The notes under the pieces are model-generated. The model was not told the origin of the DNA and did not search any database. It worked only from the letters and a program-made list of their open reading frames with translations. The position numbers and the translations under genes were made by a program. DNA of 64,000 bases, taken from contig CM062385.1 of assembly GCA_031310005.1 (NCBI GenBank), forward strand, positions 1,612,001-1,676,000. Reading direction: 5' to 3'. Source of the DNA: Dactylellina haptotyla. Its lineage: Eukaryota; Ascomycota; Orbiliomycetes; Orbiliales; Orbiliaceae. Below, in pieces: positions 1 through 10,108 of this stretch (position 1 is the stretch's first letter; each line of letters starts with the position of its first letter).

Positions 1-212
1 GCAGCATTGGATGCAAACTCGATTTTATTGGAACAAGTCCTTAATGGCGCAAATCTTCTTCGCGTTTCGGCATAACCCATCTTCTCTTGCTCTGTGCGAC
101 CGCTTTGACATGCGCTTTGGAACTCTTTCAGAGTACTGACGTGATAAGTCTTGCAGTCCGATTCGAGAGACACTAGATCTACATCCAATTCGTTCTTCTC
201 ATCATTCAGCAT
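1..212 (-). CDS. possible partial ORF running off the left edge
   Basis: An open frame on the minus strand begins with ATG at 212 and is still open at base 1 (70 codons). The frame also stays open some way upstream of that ATG, so it could be an internal exon. It contains three cysteines and many charged residues. I see no signal peptide in the visible part and recognise no family. It could be part of a small cysteine-containing protein whose other end lies outside the window, or a chance open frame. Confidence 0.22.
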   Translation of the reverse strand, partial: MLNDEKNELDVDLVSLESDCKTYHVSTLKEFQSACQSGRTEQEKMGYAETRRRFAPLRTCSNKIEFASNA

Positions 213-987
213 GGAGCAAGAAATTAGCTTGCGAAATAACAAGAATGTTTCAAGTATATATATATAGCAACGGAAGACATTTATAAGATGTCAAATTATC
301 AGCATCGGTAACCAAAAAATATAGAGCCGAACCCATCTTAATAGTCCTACTCCACGTTTTTTTTGAGTAAACAAATGAATATACGTTCTTCATGAACTTT
401 TCGTCACTGCGGAGTCCGTAATAAACGCCGCACGCCGTGCGATACAAAACTTGTGAGAGGTACCCAGTGCTGGTCAGCGAGTTAACTGGCCTCTTGAACC
501 TACAAATTATAAGATATTGGGAACGGGCTGGTTGTTTGAGCTATGGCTCCACAGGTAGCATTTATATGCGCGCCGGCCTAGGTGACTGACTAAGCACGAC
601 CTCAATCCTGTACGTCGTCGCTACTATGGTCCTTCCGAGCTTCTGGCTACCAAATCCGAATCTTGCTGAGGCTCGCCCATTCGGGAGCAAATGCCGGAAC
701 AAACAAGGGAAGCCGCAACATGGCAACACATCAACGCGACGATGCCAAGACCCGATATCGAAGACGTCATGCTAGTCACTTCCACTCGCATGGCCGACAG
801 GTGAACCGGGACGAAAGTGCCACTCCTTGACGTAACAGAGAATGCCAGGCTTCGGGAGGTCCTAGCCTGCATTATCTCATATTTCCACCAGCCTATATCA
901 GGCTTAAACATCATCCTACGATAGACAGACTCCGGAGCTCTCTCCTCTCAACTCGCTTCTGGTGAAGAAACCAAAACAATAGCCACA
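213..987. other. intergenic, upstream of the Ist2 gene
   Basis: About 775 bases with only short unconvincing frames. A (TA)n tract lies near 256-268. The part next to 987 is presumably the promoter and 5' leader of the Ist2 gene. I see no RNA gene or repeat. Confidence 0.5.
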
Positions 988-3485
988 ATGCAGGCTCTCA
1001 AGGAGGCTCAGAAGCCCCTGGGCACTGGGACCCCAACTTCCATCTTCGCCGCAAATCTCGATGTCGAATACGTTATCTCGTTCAGATATGCCAATGCGGG
1101 TCAGCCTGCGCAGACTGGCGATTCGAGTACTCCCGAAGAGCAGCTCGAGAAGCTGCTGCACACACTTGACCTGGCGGGGTTGAGGACCGTTGTACGAGAC
1201 GGTGGGAATGGGACACTTTTGATCTTCACGAGAATACGCAGCGAAAAGAAGTTGCTTGGAGAAATCTACAGGTCAAGGTAGGATAACTTTTTTTTTTACG
1301 CGAGCTCATCCTTGCTCTCGATATTGCTAACACCGTCTCAGAGTGCGAGACTGGCTGCATGGAATCCGACCTGCAGCCCCAGAAAAGGAGACCCAACTGT
1401 CACTAGAGAAGGAGCCCTTGACAGATGGAGAACGCCTGCGACTCGTATATTCCCTTATCACTTTACCTAGCAGCGAGGGTGGAGCTGGAATCACACCAAA
1501 GCAGGGTGAATGGAATTTGGTCGAGTCGGTCTTCGGATTACACGATCATGAATTCAATAAAAGGTGGTTGAAGGACTGGTCCACCAAGTGGCTGATCGGC
1601 CCTGAAGACTTGAGGGTTATCCGGGATCGCTTCGGTGAGAAGGTAAGTCATAACAAATCTCATCTTCATTAGAACCTCGATACTGATGGAATTTAGATCG
1701 CGTTTTATTTCGCGTTTATCCAATGGTACTTTATCGCTTTGTCAGTTCCGGCCGCTATTGGTCTATTCTCGTACCTGTTCCTTCCGGCGTACTCTTCGTT
1801 TTTCGCGATTTGCAATTGCCTATGGTCTGTACTTTTCGTGGAATACTGGAAACGGCAGGAAGTCGACCTCGCAGTTCAATGGGGTGTTAGGCACTGTTCA
1901 ACTGTTCAAAGAAAGAGGGCGGAGTTTCAATTCGAAGCCGAAGCAACTGACCCCGTCACAGGGGAGAAAATACGCTACTTTCCGGCATATAGACGTCTTA
2001 TGAGGCAGCTTATTCAGGTCCCATTCGCCCTCTTCGCAGCCTCTTGCCTAGCCGCCATTATAGCAAGCGTATTTAGTATCGAAATCTTCTTAGTTGAAGT
2101 GTATAATGGGCCTCTCAAAATGATACTGGTGAGTTCCTTAAGGAATCTATAATCACGCGCAAGTCCTAATATTTATAGAAATTCCTACCTACTGTTCTTC
2201 TCAGCATCTTTATCCCCATCGTTTCGACAATTTTCACCACTTTTGCGACTCGTCTGACGGAGTTTGAGAATTACGAAAACCAAGACTCGTACGAGGCTGC
2301 TCTCACGCAGAAGATATTTGTCTTGAATTTCATCACCGGATATTTCCCGTTATTCTTAACCGCGTTCGTTTATGTGCCATTTGGAGAGATCCTTGTTCCA
2401 TATCTTGACGTTCTTAACGTAACTGTCCAGCACTTCGGCCATGACGAAAAATATACAACTTCAGATACCGGTTTCCAAATCAACCCATCGAGGTTAAAGG
2501 CACAAATGATCTATTTCGTAGTTACTGCACAGGTCGTTGGTTTTGTCCTAGAGACGATTTTGCCTCAAGTCAAGCGAATTGTCTTCAAGAAGGCGAAGGA
2601 ATTTGACAGCAAACGAAAGGGAATTGATATGCAGACCGTCATGGATCCTCCAGAAGAGAAGAAATTCTTGGAGCGTGTTCGTCATGAGGCTGAACTGGAG
2701 GTTTACGATGTGACTGTGGATCTTAGAGAGATGTGCATGCAGGTAAGGCACCCGGGATTCGAGGCTTCGAGTGGAACTTTTCTTACCATAAATAGTTTGG
2801 TTACTTGACACTTTTTTCGCCAATCTGGCCCGTTACCGCTCTTTCGTTCCTCATCAACAACTTGGTTGAAATTCGTGGAGATGCTGCTAAAATTTGCATG
2901 GAAATGCAACGTCCTGTTCCAAACCGTGCAGATTCAATCGGTCCCTGGCTTCAGTAAGTCGAATTATCGTATGACAAGGGAGGTGTACGTTTGCTAATAG
3001 GCCCTAGTAATCTATCGTTTCTGACCTGGCTCGGCTCCATCTCATCCGCTGCTCTCGTCTATATGTTCTCATCCGCTGAATTGGAAGGCGGCCCACCAAA
3101 GGACCTGACTCTCTACGGCCTTCTTTTGTCGGTCCTGTTATCTGAGCATGTCTACTTCGGAGCTCGGTTTGTTGCGTCGTACGCGATGTCTAAGATTCAA
3201 TCTGTGGGCTTAGAAACTGAAAGGAAAGAAAAATATATGGTTCGGAAGCGATATCTTGAAGAAAGTTTTGGTGCTGAGAATGAGTTGATCAGACAGGAAG
3301 ACGAGAAGACCGGCGGAGAGTACACCGGGGTTGGGGTGGTATCTTCAGCAAAAGATGGAAGACCACTTGCTGATGGTGATGTGAGCGAGAAGTTTTGGAG
3401 GAGCCAAAGCGGTTGGAAGGATAGTGTGGACGCAGGGGTCCAAATAATGGATATCGTAAGAGGTAAGGAGAAGAAAACACAGTAA
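988..3485 (+). CDS. IST2: Ist2-like anoctamin (TMEM16 family) membrane protein
   Basis: Fungal anoctamin, 740 aa. Family members are ten-helix ER/plasma-membrane proteins; yeast Ist2 tethers cortical ER to the plasma membrane, and other TMEM16 proteins are scramblases or channels. Six exons join in frame: 988-1277, 1342-1642, 1697-2128, 2179-2742, 2796-2953, 3008-3485. The N-terminal ~190 residues form a soluble cap with an 'NKRWLKDWSTKW' stretch. Hydrophobic helices begin in exon 3 ('IAFYFAFIQWYF', ~200), where 'LFVEYWKRQE' matches the conserved anoctamin segment, and continue through exons 4-6. The tail after ~640 is charged and lysine-rich, as expected for an Ist2-type lipid-binding tail, though shorter than in yeast. 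At the last acceptor the nearer AG (2999-3000) gives an immediate stop, so the AG at 3006-3007 is used. The 3' end faces Emc10 across 245 bp. Family call firm; tethering role inferred from yeast. Confidence 0.9.
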
Positions 3486-3730
3486 GAAAAAGGTAAAACA
3501 AGGTTATCAATGCAGGTTACGGAATCATCGTCGGTTAGCTGTTCCTTGCGGTCACTGTTACTGTAAAATCATAGCATACAAATACAGCGAGCACTAGCGT
3601 TAAATATTGTTGGTAAAATAAGATATTCTTTCCCAAAGGCTCTAGCAAAGCACATCTCCTAGATATATACACAAACGCCATGATGCCGAAACAGCTACCG
3701 TGATAAAAGCAGTATACTTTTAGATACTCT

Positions 3731-4528
3731 CTATTTTCCGGGTTCACCTGGCGCGGCGGCAAGCAGGAGTGCGCCGGCGACAAGAACCCACCAGTACTTT
3801 TGAAGGAAAGTCTTCTCCTCTTCTTTCGGAGCCGCCATTTTGCCGTCGGGCATCAGCACAACAGGCTTATTCAGGACAGGCTGGGCACCTGGGAACGGCC
3901 GGATGATGATTATTTCAGCCTCAGGCTAGAATTTGAGCATTTAGTATCAGAGCCAATAATCCATAGGAATCGTGCCAACACTCAAATACCTTTTCTTCGC
4001 TCTTTGCTATTTCAACTGCGTCGAATTCGATGTGGAAGATTTCGCCGGCCTCGTCTACGTGGAGGGTGATTGTTGATGCGACATTCGATTGTAACACTTT
4101 CTGCAGAGCCATTCATCTTAGCATGTGTATTCCTCCATGGACGTACCTCCCGATAGCGGTCTACGGGATCCAACAATAGGCATATCACATACGCTATCTC
4201 TAACCGTTCCGATCCATTTACCACCTTTCAGCACTCCTACTCTGTATGATTCCTTCTCGTTCACCTTTTGTCCCTGAATCATAGGAGTGAACGAGGCCGA
4301 AAGAGTACTAGCCACATATCGTATCATTCCCAGAGGAACCCGTTCCTTGTCGTTATCGCCAGCTGAGAGAGGCCAGGAGTTCAAGACGTATGTTTGAGGC
4401 GGTGTCCGGTTCTGTTGGTCGAAATCGCCGGGGAGCGGGAAGTTTTCGGGTGCCTTGCCATCGCCGGTGGCAGACAGAGACAGCGGAACGGCGGCGAGGA
4501 AGACGAGGAGCGGCGACAGGAAGCGCAT
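3731..4528 (-). CDS. EMC10: ER membrane protein complex subunit 10 (Emc10)
   Basis: Subunit of the EMC insertase, which places transmembrane segments into the ER membrane. Predicted 219 aa: signal peptide ('LLVFLAAVPLSLSATG'), lumenal beta domain with 'STITLHVDEAGEIFHIEF' (compare 'LTLHVD.AG' in animal EMC10), and a C-terminal helix after 'EEKTFLQKYWWVLVAG', the hallmark of EMC10. Exons from the start: 4528-4175, 4100-3990, 3925-3731. The last junction is clear (AAG, then CCT). The first is odd: the strong donor GTACGT at 4149-4144 breaks the frame, while the weak GTTGGA at 4174 keeps it. A one-base error or an unusual donor is possible. The gene is divergent from Nic96, 354 bp away. Identity is secure from the C-terminus; the exon 1 end is provisional. 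Confidence 0.85.
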
Positions 4529-4882
4529 CGTGACGGAGGTTGAGGGCTGATGTCGTGGGAGGTTGATTGCGGTGGGGTGAACGAAGGTGAAGTGAGGTGA
4601 GGTCAGACAGGCCAGCTGAAGCTCTTTCCGGCGGGTGCTGGAAAAGTGTGTTGCGCCAAACCAAACCCAAACGCGTCCAACCTCAACTTCCTCTTCTTCT
4701 CCCACCGTCGCATTTTACCATCTGCACTCCAACCTCCAAAATTCCTTCGCCAGAGCAGCCCGCCGACCTGCCGCAGAGTCTCTGGACATCGCCAATTGCA
4801 CACCAGGCCAATCGCTGGACCGATACCCCTCCTGTTGGACTTACTCTCGCCCTAGGTTCCCCTCCGGCCAAATACAGTCAAG
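4529..4882. promoter_or_regulatory. divergent promoter between Emc10 and Nic96, two CCAAT boxes
   Basis: This 354-bp spacer separates two divergent start codons. Two CCAAT pentamers on the plus strand lie at 4792-4796 and 4808-4812, 16 bp apart. CCAAT boxes are bound in fungi by the HAP/CBC complex. The spacing and position are suggestive, but binding is inferred. Confidence 0.45.
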
Positions 4883-7800
4883 ATGGCGACACCGGCACCA
4901 AAGGAAGGTCCCAGCATCTTGAGCGCCTCGATCCTAGGTGACTTGCTCGAGAACTCACGAAAGCTACGAAATGATACGAAGCTACCTGATATCCCGTCCA
5001 TACAGCTCGGCTTGGGCGAAATAGAACGTCGCGCAAAGAACTTGCAGGGCGGAGACCCCTCACGGAGTGTGGATGCCAGAGCGTAAGGGCTTTCTCTCGC
5101 CGATTGGTTTTCACAGGCTGTTACTAACGCTAGAGCGCATATAGGCACTACTTGTTGCAGGCTGCAGGTGTCAACTCCGAGCAGGCGCTGAAGGAACTAG
5201 AGTCCGTAGATTTTAGTTTTGAAGATACAGCCGCGAGGCCAACCGTCAGGGACACCCAAGTCGATACTGACATCGATGTACGTTCGCGACCCGCCTGGAA
5301 AATGAGCTGGTATTCAATATTGACAAGACGAGTCTAGGGCTTCTTACGAAATCGCAAAGAGCAGAGTATCAGCAAAGCCATCGAAGAAGGAATCAAAAGA
5401 ACAACATTGGAATTCGAGTCGTACTTACTCAACAATCTGAACATTGACTGGGACGACCAACGAAAGAAGATATATGAACATTTCGGACTTACTAAACCGT
5501 CTGATGGAGCGCAGAACGCTCCTCTGGGCCAGTCTTCATTCGGAGCTTCAGCTGCTACACGTGCTGGACAGAGCACATTTGGAAGGAGCAGATTTACACA
5601 AGCAAGTTTAGGATCCCTAGTGCTCGGAGTGCAACCCAAGGTTGGCAATCAGACGTGGGCCTTCGAGGATACTGTGAAAGAGAACCAAGGGGCGCCGATG
5701 GAACAGATGTACAACAGACAAGTTCACTATGCTAAAGCCGTTCAGAAATTGAATGACGCTCGAACGGACTCGACTACCCCCAAGTTAATAGAAAGCTTCG
5801 CGGACGTAACAAAACTATCCTCTGACTTGGTGAGTTTCGCGGCTGGACTCCTAACATACAAAATATGGATCTGCTAACAAAAATAACCATACTAGATTAC
5901 CACACAGCTGAACGATGCTTGGAAGATGTTGCATTCTATTATTGGCGAGACAGGTGATGCAAACGGCCCGAGAGAGAGGCAGTTCGCCAAAGCATATTTG
6001 AAATCGGATTATAACGGTCAGGATGCTTTGACCTTGAGGCAGAGGATAGAAACAGGTGCCAGGGGATTCTTAGAATCAAGGTATATATCAAAGGTACAAA
6101 TTGACATCATATGGATAATACGCTAACGATTATAGTTTCTATACCATGGTGGAAGAGACCGTGGCAAGGTTCCCTGACGACGCTAAAGTTGGAGGTATCC
6201 CAGATCCTGAGTTCAAAGTAAAGGGTTACATCAATGTCAAACTCGGCCAAGCAAGAGATAAACTTAGAGAGTTTACTTTTGAGTCTATTAATGACTGGCC
6301 TGGTTGGGCTGTTGTGTTTTACTTGCTTCGGTGCGGGCGCATTAACGAGGCAGCGAGCTACGTTCAGAAGCACGCTGATCAATTCGCAAAACTCGAAAAA
6401 AACTTTGTCCACTATATTACAGCCTACGCTAGCTCCCCAGACCGAAGGTTGCAGCGTAATCTTTTGGACAGACTACATGCAGAATGGAACCAGCGTATCA
6501 AGTTCAGGGCCGAAGGAATGGATCCTTACAAGCATGCCTGTTATAAGATTATTGGAAGATGCGAGCTGCAGAAGCGAGTACTTCCAGATGTTTTGCCCAC
6601 CGCAGAAGATTGGATGTGGCTTCAACTTGTCCTTACCCGGGAATCTACAGCCGGCGATGAACCCGCCCCGGAAGTCTACACTAACGCCGATCTGAGAAAG
6701 GCAATCGTCGGTTTTGGTGGTTCCCATTTTGGGCTTGCCAACAGCAACTTTATCTTGTACTTCCAGATGCTTCTGATGGCTGGTCTCTTCGAAAACGTAA
6801 GTTTAAAACTACTAAACCCGTTAAATTCGGCCTATGCTAACGATTACATAGGCGATCCAATACCTCTATTCCTTCCTTTATGCGGATGCGGTTCATTTCG
6901 CCATCGCTCTTAGCTATTACGGGCTATTGAGAGTTGCAGACGAAACCGGCGCCAACCATACCAACTTGTGTAAGTTATCAAAGACCTCATAACTTGGTTT
7001 ACTTCAATCTAACTTCCCTAGTGACATACACAAAAAGCAAGTCAAAGCACGAGGATCAAGAAGCCAGAATCAACTTTGCGAGGCTTGTTGGGCACTACAC
7101 CCAAGACTTCCGAAAAACCAATAGCGAAGAAGCCGTTGATTACCTATCCCTGATTTGCCTCAATAGCGATGTCGGTGGGTCCGTTGGTGAGCAACAACTG
7201 AAGCTCTGCCATGAAGCACTTAGAGAATTGGTTTTGGAAACGAGGGACTTCGCCAGGCTACTTGGTGACGTTAGATCCGATGGCTCAAGGGAACGGGGCA
7301 CGATTCAAAAACGGCTCAAAGTTCTCAAACTGGCAAACGAAGACGAATTTCTTCACACCATCACACACCAAGCAGCTGCTCAAGCGGACGATGATGGAAG
7401 GACCTCAGATGCTATTTTGTTGTACCACTTGGGCGAAGACTATGATACTGTAGTATCGTTGGTCAACAGGAACCTAAGTGATTCACTAGCAGCTGGAGAG
7501 ACGGATGACAATTGGACCGGAAGCAACCCCACTATCGCTTTGAATGCACAGGGTCAACCATTAAACCAGAGCATTTCTCTGACCTCCGTTGAAGATCCCG
7601 CTCAACTCGCGAAGAATATCAATGAAGTGTACTCGCGAAACGCTTCGATATATGGCAAGGTATCCAAGCAGAATTGGGAAGCCTGTGGTGTGCTCATCCG
7701 CATCGACGAAGCCAAGAAACTCTACCGCGCCAACAAATTCGAAGAATGCTTACAGCGTATTGAGAGTCTTGATGTAATCCCACTTATCCGTGACAGCGAC

Positions 7801-8125
7801 ATCGGAGCCATTCGACGCCGCGCTCAAAACTTTTCCACTCTACAAGAAACCGTATCTCGTACGGTTCCGCAGCTACTAGTCATGAGTGTCAACTGTACTA
7901 ATAAGATGTTGACAATCCTCAAAAATGCCAGCTTCCAAGATGCGGCGAAAGAGTACAAGATCAAAGAACTGAGTGGTAAAGGAAGAAGCGCGTTGATATA
8001 CGCGGGTATGATTCAATACAAGGTACATCTGATTACAATAATTCCATCACCAATGTAAAAACTAACCCTCGTCCGTTAATTAGATGCCCCCAGATGTCTA
8101 TAGCCAGATGACTTCTATGGAGTAG
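4883..8125 (+). CDS. NIC96: nucleoporin Nic96 (Nup93 family)
   Basis: Linker nucleoporin of the inner ring, holding the Nsp1-Nup57-Nup49 trimer in the nuclear pore. Eight exons join in frame: 4883-5082, 5145-5277, 5338-5829, 5896-6080, 6136-6796, 6852-6969, 7022-8022, 8084-8125; 943 aa. The N-terminus holds helical segments that bind partners ('SILGDLLENSRKLRND'). Then comes the alpha-solenoid of the Nup93/Nic96 family, including 'FYLLRCGRINEAASYVQ', 'HFAIALSYYGLLRVAD' and the conserved end 'YAGMIQYK|MPPDVYSQM'. The start ATG opens a good frame 16 codons before those helices. The last exon is only 42 nt and ends in TAG; the same frame then stays open for 69 codons to a TGA at 8333-8335, reachable by another acceptor (see findings). 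Confidence 0.93.
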
Positions 8126-8335
8126 AACAGCCTAGACAGCTACAAAGACTCTGAGAGCAACACAACTCGCCTAGTCGCCGTCAAAGTACTCCAGGACCCT
8201 CTACCACCTCCCTCCCACTCGAGCGTTCGAAAAGCAGATATTGCTGAGAAACAACCTGCTAAAAAGTTAAAGAAAACTCCCGGGAAAACCTCGGGACTAG
8301 TGGGACATGAAAGACGTAATAGAAAGGCGAAGTGA
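8126..8335 (+). other. in-frame open extension after the Nic96 stop
   Basis: Directly after the Nic96 TAG the same frame continues for 69 sense codons to TGA at 8333-8335. The encoded stretch is hydrophilic, with a proline run and basic clusters ('AKKLKK', 'RRNRKAK') that look like nuclear localisation signals. The TAG is itself a possible 3' splice site: joining exon 7 (ending 8022, phase 0) to 8126 gives an uninterrupted frame without the short exon 8. It could be an alternative C-terminus, a relic made untranslated by a newer stop, or chance. Confidence 0.4.
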
Positions 8336-8662
8336 TATTTTCTATTGTCAACGTAATTTAATATAGCGGGTATCAGATGATAATATACGTATCTTTTTTC
8401 TCTTTTTTCCGTAGGGACATGTATACTAGATATTCATTGCGTAATTATTCACGAACGCTGAATGGCACGAATTAAATAGATTTGAAACCAGTTCCCTAAG
8501 AATAGCAGAGCATTATTCGAAAGAGAGATGAAAGTGGGTTTTAAATGAAGGATATGTTGACAATTCAAATTATAGACATGAGAAAGGAAAGTCAAAATCC
8601 ACCGGCTCTACAGTCTGTCCTAAAGCAGCTCGGAGAACAATATAGAGGCTATGATAACAGGT
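8336..8662. other. intergenic, Nic96 / small secreted protein
   Basis: A/T-rich convergent spacer of about 330 bp, with T-rich runs near 8395-8410 that suit 3' ends. No gene seen. Confidence 0.4.
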
Positions 8663-8969
8663 TTAGATATCGCAGGCATCAGCCAAATCTTCGCAGTCAA
8701 GCTTCATCGAAACGCAGTCTAGTGTGGCACCAAATGTTAAAATACACTTTTACAAATAAGCGGGGACTGTTCGATTTGCTTTTTTGCTTTTAGGATAACT
8801 TACTCTTGCAGTTCAAGACGCAGACGGCGTTGAGGAGAGGGCTTGCCTTGCTCTTAGCCTTAGCGCACTGCTCCATGGACCAGCCTGGGAATGGAGCTGG
8901 GGCGGCAACTGGGGCGCACTGAGCGACTACCGCGAGGGTGGCGAGAACGGCGACAATGGAGAATTGCAT
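8663..8969 (-). CDS. small secreted cysteine-rich protein
   Basis: Predicted 73 aa from two exons, 8969-8804 and 8718-8663, joined across an 85-nt intron with a GTAAGT donor and CACTAG acceptor; the branch-like 'TTTTAAC' lies upstream of the acceptor. The first ~18 residues are a clear signal peptide ('MQFSIVAVLATLAVVAQC', then Ala-Pro-rich). The mature part is short, with cysteines spread over 'MEQCAKAK', 'NAVCVLNCK' and, in exon 2, 'NCVSMKLDCEDLADAC'. Read without the intron the frame stops after 59 aa and loses the last three cysteines, which is why I prefer the spliced model. A TATA-like element lies ~75 bp upstream. No family recognised. Such proteins in ascomycetes include effectors and antimicrobial peptides, but nothing here shows the role. 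Confidence 0.72.
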
Positions 8970-9039
8970 TTTGGCTAGATTTGTTGGAGCGAGTAGATAC
9001 TCGGATGCGTAGGCACTTGGAGTAGATGTGTGGTAGGAA

Positions 9040-9052
9040 TTTATAAAATAAT
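9040..9052 (-). promoter_or_regulatory. TATA-like element of the small secreted protein gene
   Basis: On the minus strand the sequence reads TATTTTATAAA just inside this interval, 71-83 bp upstream of the ATG at 8969. Position and sequence fit a TATA box for a regulated secreted-protein gene. Inferred from sequence only. Confidence 0.45.
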
Positions 9053-10108
9053 ACTTCAAAGATCTTCTGGTGAGAGCAAGCTGAGAGCTTTATACACAAA
9101 TGGTTGAACCGATGAGACCCGGAGTTGCGACCGGCACCGGCCCGGGAAAGTCGACTTCTAAACTCAACTGCAGATATCCGATTTCATGATACGATCCGAA
9201 TTTCCATATTATTGTTAGCTCGTGAGAGAAAATGGAATAAAGCTTCAAGGACAGTCCCTGATAAATAATTTCCGGGTTGCCATCTGCTTCCAAGGTTTAC
9301 CTAGTATTAAACGGTCGCTACTGTCTGGGGGAATTGCGATGAGATGCTACCCCAGAAAACGACGATAGATACCGAATAAGGCAGCTATATGTATTAAATC
9401 AGAGGTCGCATCCTTTTGAATAATACGGAATATTAATACTCCGTATTCTTGTCGAATTCTGATATCAATGTCTGGAGGAGCGGCCGCTTTCAGCCGTCTC
9501 AAGCATTCGAAGCTCCATGACCTGATCAATGTTGTCATGAAGCCTCAGCGTTGTAGCCATGCGCTCAGCAGACTTTTCTTGATGTACTATCTTCTTCCCA
9601 AATGAACTATATTTGCAAGTTCTATACTTTCTGTATTCGAGCGAATTGTGATATGTGGATACATAAGTACACGCATGGGGTCTGACATCCAGGCTAGTCG
9701 TGTCTGATGTTGAGGTGAGATGTCACACGAATTTGGTCACTTACCCGAATAGGAATCCTCCAAAAGTAGGTGATTCTTCGGGCCGTGTTGCCTGTCTTTC
9801 GGCATGTTCCTAACTAGGTGAATGTACGCTCAATATTCACCTTAAGATAGTTGAAACTATCTAAAGTAGTTCATCAAGTAAAATCTAGTTCGTTAAAAGT
9901 AATTACAGTCTTGAAGGTGTCGTGTGACATAAGAGAAAAAGCTGAAAACAATTTATTATGTATAAAACGCCTGGAAGAGAAAGGGAAATAAAAAATTAAA
10001 AAATATGCCAGTCTAACCAGTAGCATGCTTTCGCGTATGTACCACCTTCTAAATTTATACAGATCCTTTCCAAATCTATTATTTTATTCTATCATAGTTT
10101 TCTTTACT
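9053..10108. other. intergenic with three short inverted repeats
   Basis: No convincing gene in about 1.05 kb. Three perfect 8-bp inverted repeats occur: 9422-9429 with 9440-9447 (AATACGGA/TCCGTATT), 9816-9823 with 9835-9842 (AGGTGAAT/ATTCACCT), and 9845-9852 with 9855-9862 (AGATAGTT/AACTATCT). The last two are nearly back to back. The right end is A/T-rich and probably holds the 3' UTR of the channel gene. Confidence 0.5.
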
